A stretch of DNA of 64,000 bases from contig NC_017093.1 in NCBI RefSeq assembly GCF_000284295.1, positions 8,709,467 to 8,773,466 on the forward strand. Reading direction: 5' to 3'. Both the position numbers and the translations under genes were made by a program. The notes under the pieces were generated by a model. That model was not told where the DNA came from, ran no database searches, and saw nothing but the letters and a program-made list of their open reading frames with translations. Every line of letters begins with the position of its first letter. Position 1 is the first letter of the stretch. Shown in pieces: positions 61,091-64,000 of the stretch. Source of the stretch: Actinoplanes missouriensis 431. GTDB taxonomy: Bacteria; Actinomycetota; Actinomycetes; Mycobacteriales; Micromonosporaceae.

Positions 61091-61660
61091 TCAGTCCGCC
61101 GCGCGCACCACGATGCGGCGGTTGGGCTCGACACCCTCGGACTCGCTCTGCACGCCCGGGATCGCGTTGACCACGTCGTGCACGCACTTGCGCTCGAAGG
61201 CCGACATCGCCTCCAGGCGCACCGGGTCGCCGTGCTCCTTCACCTTCTCGACGGCGTTGCGGGCGACGGCGGCGAGCTCCTTGCGGCGAGCCGCGCGGTA
61301 GCCGCCGATGTCGAGCAGCAGCCGGCTCGGCGATCCGGTCGCCCGGAAGATCGCCAGACGGGTCAGCTCCTGCAGGGCTTCGAGCGTGGCGCCGCGCTGG
61401 CCGACGAGCGGCTGCAGCCGGCCACCGACCACCTCGACCATCGGCCGGCCGGCCGAGACCAGCTCGTCGATGTCACCGTCGTAGTCGAGGATGTCCAGCA
61501 GACCCTCGACGTAGTCCGCAGCGATCTCGCTCTGACGGAACAGGTCGCTGTCCGAGGCGACGCTCTCCGACTTCTTGGCCTCCGAAGCCTCCTCGGTGGC
61601 CGTCGGCGCGGCCGAGGCCTCGGCCGACTCGGCGGAAGGGGGAGTGCTGGTGTCGGTCAC
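61091..61660 (-). CDS. khpB: KH/R3H RNA-binding protein Jag/KhpB
   Basis: 189 residues from GTG 61660. An acidic Ala/Glu-rich start is followed by a KH-like domain (EVVGGRLQPLVGQRGATLEALQELTRLA) and an R3H domain (RLEAMSAFERKCVHDVVNAI). The Jag-N domain seen in Firmicutes is absent, as usual for actinobacteria. It sits after yidC as in most bacteria and binds RNA, probably with KhpA. Confidence 0.93.
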   Translation of the reverse strand: MTDTSTPPSAESAEASAAPTATEEASEAKKSESVASDSDLFRQSEIAADYVEGLLDILDYDGDIDELVSAGRPMVEVVGGRLQPLVGQRGATLEALQELTRLAIFRATGSPSRLLLDIGGYRAARRKELAAVARNAVEKVKEHGDPVRLEAMSAFERKCVHDVVNAIPGVQSESEGVEPNRRIVVRAAD

Positions 61661-61762
61661 GGTCTCATCTCCGTTGTGTCCGATATTTCCCGCTGAGCGG
61701 GGAGGTCTGTGGCGAGATCAAGGGGAGCGCTCGGACCCGGAGAACCCGGGCCCGAGCTGCGA

Positions 61763-62782
61763 TCATCCCTTGGGTTTGTTCGCCGGTCGGCTGCCCTTCT
61801 TCGGATTCACCGGTTTGGCGCCGGGCTTCGGGGCGAGGGCCTTGGTGTCGACGACCGGGCTGACCGGCTCCGGGGCGGCCTTGCGGCCGAACAGCCCACC
61901 GGTACGGGCGGGCTGCACCGGGCTGTTGCCGGTGGAGCGGGCGCCGGAGGACGCCGGGCGAGCCGTCGACGCGTTCTTGTTCATCTGGACCGGCGGGAAC
62001 TTCCGGAGCACCCACTGCTGCTGCGCCAGGGTGAACAGGTTGTTCGTCACCCAGTAGATGACCACACCGATGGGGAACAGCGACCCGGAGATGAGCAGCG
62101 AGAACGGGATGCCGTAGAGCATCAGCCGCTGGATCATCTTCTGCTGCGGGTCCTCGGCCCAGCCGGTCTTGAGGATCATCTGACGGCTGGTGAGGAACGT
62201 GGTCCCCATCATGATCAGAACCAGGATGCCGGCCAGGACCTTCACGGTCGTGCCGTCGGCGCCCACGGCCGCCAGCTCAGCGGCGCTCGAGCCGAACTTC
62301 GCGCTGATCGGGGCGTTGAAGAGGTGCGCGTTCGCCGCGCTGTCGAACTGCTCCAGCGACCAGCCGTACAAAAGCTTGTACTTCTCGGAGATCGTCGGGT
62401 CCAGGTGCTGAAGCACGTGGAAGAGGGCGAAGAAAACCGGGATCTGCAGGAACATCGGAAGGCAACCCATCAGCGGGTTCGCCTTCTCCGTCCGGTACAG
62501 CTCCATCATTTCTTTCTGGAGCGTTTCCTTGTCACCCTTGTGCTTCTCCTGCAGAGCCTTGACCTTCGGCTGCAGCGCCTGCATCGCACGCTGGCTCTTG
62601 ATCTGCTTGACGAAGACGGGGAACAGGATGATCCGCAGGGTCACGACCAGGAAGACGATCGCCAGGATCCAGGCCCAGTTGGTGCCGAGCACTCGGTCGT
62701 CGGGAATGCCGATGGCATCCCACAGGGCATGCCAGCGCAGAAGGATCCACGAAATGGCGGTGTAGATCCAGTCGAGACTCAA
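61763..62782 (-). CDS. yidC: Membrane protein insertase YidC
   Basis: 339 residues from TTG 62782 (MSLDWIYTAISWILLRWHAL), preceded by GGAG. Five helices: WAWILAIVFLVVTLRIILFPVF with the key arginine, the cytoplasmic helix pair (QPKVKALQEKHKGDKETLQKEM, MELYRTEKANPL), MGCLPMFLQIPVFFALFHVL and the last two near residues 230-280. The C-terminal tail is basic and Pro-rich. It inserts proteins into the membrane with or without SecYEG. Confidence 0.96.
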   Translation of the reverse strand: MSLDWIYTAISWILLRWHALWDAIGIPDDRVLGTNWAWILAIVFLVVTLRIILFPVFVKQIKSQRAMQALQPKVKALQEKHKGDKETLQKEMMELYRTEKANPLMGCLPMFLQIPVFFALFHVLQHLDPTISEKYKLLYGWSLEQFDSAANAHLFNAPISAKFGSSAAELAAVGADGTTVKVLAGILVLIMMGTTFLTSRQMILKTGWAEDPQQKMIQRLMLYGIPFSLLISGSLFPIGVVIYWVTNNLFTLAQQQWVLRKFPPVQMNKNASTARPASSGARSTGNSPVQPARTGGLFGRKAAPEPVSPVVDTKALAPKPGAKPVNPKKGSRPANKPKG

Positions 62783-62783
62783 T

Positions 62784-63041
62784 CTAAGCTCCAGTCACAT
62801 CGGCAGGACGGTGACGGATCCGCTCAGGCACCGGGTCGTACCCGCCAGGGTGGAAAGGGTGGCAGCGCAGGAGCCGCCAGATCGCCAGGCCCGTCCCCCG
62901 CACCGCGCCGTGTCGCGCCAGAGCCTCCTGGGCGTATGCGCTGCACGAGGGGTAGAACCGACAGCGTGCCGGCAGCGCCGGACTCAAGTATCGACGGTAC
63001 GCGACGACCGCTGCAGTCAGGAGCCGGGCAGCGACGCTCAT
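62784..63041 (-). CDS. yidD: Membrane protein insertion efficiency factor YidD
   Basis: 85 residues. Core RRYLSPALPARCRFYPSCSAYAQEALARHGAVRG and LLRCHPFHPGGYDPVP, the YidD signature with conserved cysteines (read in parts). Its ATG overlaps the rnpA stop. Helps YidC insertion. Confidence 0.95.
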   Translation of the reverse strand: MSVAARLLTAAVVAYRRYLSPALPARCRFYPSCSAYAQEALARHGAVRGTGLAIWRLLRCHPFHPGGYDPVPERIRHRPADVTGA

Positions 63042-63394
63042 CGTGGCCGCCGGGGTCTGCGGGCTGCCGCGAGCGCCCCCTCCAGGTCCGCGGCGAGAGT
63101 GGCGAACGACGCCTCGGCGGCCGGCGGCAACGCCCGGACCACCAGGGCCGCGCCCTCCGGCAGATCAGTCAGAAGGGGCCGGACGAGGTGACGCAGCCGT
63201 CGGCGGACCTTGTTACGGGTCACGGCGTTGCCCACTGCTTTGGACACGACGAAGCCGGCGCGCGCCGTAGAGGCGAACGCCGGCTCCTCGATAAGCAGAT
63301 GAACGACCAGGGTCCCGCGGCCGGCACGACGGCCACCGCGAATCGCTGCGGCGAAGTCCGTGCTACGTCGCAGTCGCTGTGCCGCGGCCAGCAC
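63038..63394 (-). CDS. rnpA: Ribonuclease P protein component
   Basis: 118 residues from GTG 63394. RnpA pattern: RLRRSTDFAAAIRGGRRAGRG, AGFVVSKAVGNAVTRNKVRRRLRHLVR and DLVVRAL-like end. It forms the tRNA-processing RNase P with its RNA, which is not in the window. It lies 39 bases after rpmH. Confidence 0.95.
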   Translation of the reverse strand: MLAAAQRLRRSTDFAAAIRGGRRAGRGTLVVHLLIEEPAFASTARAGFVVSKAVGNAVTRNKVRRRLRHLVRPLLTDLPEGAALVVRALPPAAEASFATLAADLEGALAAARRPRRPR

Positions 63395-63433
63395 GGGTTA
63401 CCTGAGCATTCGGGACTGCGTCAAACGGTCGGA

Positions 63434-63571
63434 TCAGGCCGACAGCTTGTCGCGGCCCTTGGTCCGGCGGGCCGACAGGATGGCGCGACCGGCACGGGTG
63501 CGCATGCGCAGCCGGAAGCCGTGGGTCTTGGCACGCCGGCGGTTGTTCGGCTGGTAGGTGCGCTTGCTCAC
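63434..63571 (-). CDS. rpmH: 50S ribosomal protein L34
   Basis: 45 residues from GTG 63571: SKRTYQPNNRRRAKTHGFR and RAILSARRTKGRDKLSA, the full L34. First gene of the rpmH-rnpA-yidD-yidC-khpB-rsmG-parAB minus-strand series. Confidence 0.98.
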   Translation of the reverse strand: MSKRTYQPNNRRRAKTHGFRLRMRTRAGRAILSARRTKGRDKLSA

Positions 63572-64000
63572 GTCAGAACTCCGTCTTCGTACTACGTCCA
63601 GGGGGCATCGGGCTGCAAGACGCCACTTTAGCAGAACGCGGCGGAGCAACCGCCCAACCCTACGGAGAGGCCATCTCGGGGTCAACCATATCCTTGGTCG
63701 GCACGCCGACAGGCTGGGCCTGACAGCAGCTGCCAGGTCTTTCCGCGCACAAAGTGAATCTTTTCCTGCAAACGTGCGGGGGCGGGCCCGGTCTGCGGTT
63801 GTAGTCCACCTGTCACCGCTGTTAGCGTGCGCGGTTGCTGGTCTCACCGGCCGTTCGCACACCGCGAAGCGGCGGCCAAAACCGGACAAGCAGGTGGATC
63901 GTTCGCCACGGTGAGCCTGTTTTCAGCCCGCGCCACTACAGGCTCCGGAAAATCTGCCGACCACTGAAGGCCGGGAGCGGCCACTGGCAACACCACAGGT
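63572..64000. other. Region upstream of rpmH, expected to lead to dnaA
   Basis: 429 bases without a gene. In nearly all actinobacteria dnaA starts on the plus strand beyond this point. No DnaA-box cluster is seen. A weak promoter-like pair (TTGTAG near 63797 and TAGCGT about 18 bases later) could serve dnaA. It also holds the rpmH promoter on the minus strand. Confidence 0.5.

Noticed and set aside
59520..61301. 593-codon plus-strand frame over rsmG and parA
   Set aside because: It is the antisense shadow of rsmG, khpB and the parA upstream frame, with Arg/His/Pro-rich composition.
63572..64000. oriC between rpmH and dnaA
   Set aside because: No TTGTCCACA or TTATCCACA box was found in these bases; the usual origin is beyond the window.
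1..64000. tRNA or rRNA genes
   Set aside because: No cloverleaf with a TTCRA-type loop and CCA-compatible stem, and no rRNA sequence, was recognised by eye; a tRNAscan run would settle it.

Overview
The window is high-GC (about 70% by eye) actinobacterial chromosome immediately left of the replication origin. It ends with rpmH-rnpA-yidD-yidC-khpB-rsmG-parA-parB, so dnaA should lie just beyond base 64000. GTG/TTG starts, overlapping operons, parS sites of the GTTTCACGTGAAAC type and the order dnaB-rplI-rpsR-ssb-rpsF ... ponA-ino1 ... pcnA-murJ-sigM-trxBA-cwlM-parBA on one side of dnaA fit a Streptomyces-like layout. The protein content suggests Micromonosporaceae, for example Actinoplanes; the genus is inference.

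Layout. 1-8068: an EndoQ-type PHP nuclease fused to a UvrD helicase (cut by the window edge), a prepilin peptidase, an LppU-like membrane protein, an AAA ATPase, DoxX and a GT87-like membrane protein. 8279-10887: four molybdenum cofactor genes on the minus strand (moaC, moaB/mogA, moeA, moaE). 11234-15486: a leader peptide and a small coupled ORF ahead of a membrane GGDEF-EAL protein, then a coupled GT-C membrane protein and a zinc-ribbon protein. 16107-24646: a YbaB-like protein, dnaB with a DnaA-box cluster upstream, a 1483-residue repeat-rich membrane protein, and the rpsF-ssb-rpsR-rplI operon with an S6:S18-type leader. 24891-35950: a secreted hypothetical, endonuclease IV, two membrane glycosyltransferase-like proteins, ponA, a DUF5318 protein, a PadR regulator with a palindromic operator, and ino1.

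36055-47701: an alkyltransferase, two tandem SigE-family sigma/membrane-propeller pairs, pcnA, a hypothetical, MurJ, a separately encoded MviN-type pseudokinase, and sigM with its anti-sigma factor. 47825-54568: thioredoxin reductase and thioredoxin, a CwlM-like amidase, a GNAT protein, a PLP aminotransferase coupled to a divergent D-Ala-D-Ala ligase, and a HIT-like protein. 54569-57216: a 2.6-kb gene-free island with six perfect parS sites, four TTATCCACA/CTATCCACA DnaA boxes and an (CACCGCGA)x13 array. Two more parS sites lie inside the parA reading frame. 57217-63571: the segregation, ribosome, membrane-insertion and RNase P genes up to rpmH.

Themes: chromosome replication and segregation (dnaB, ssb, parABS, DnaA boxes), peptidoglycan synthesis and its control (ponA, murJ, pseudokinase, cwlM, Ddl-like), DNA repair (EndoQ-UvrD, nfo, ogt), redox/ECF sigma control, and envelope glycosylation. 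The most unusual stretch is the parS/DnaA-box island. Also notable are the EndoQ-UvrD fusion, the split MurJ/pseudokinase, the duplicated sigma pairs and the Ddl-like protein lacking a metal ligand.
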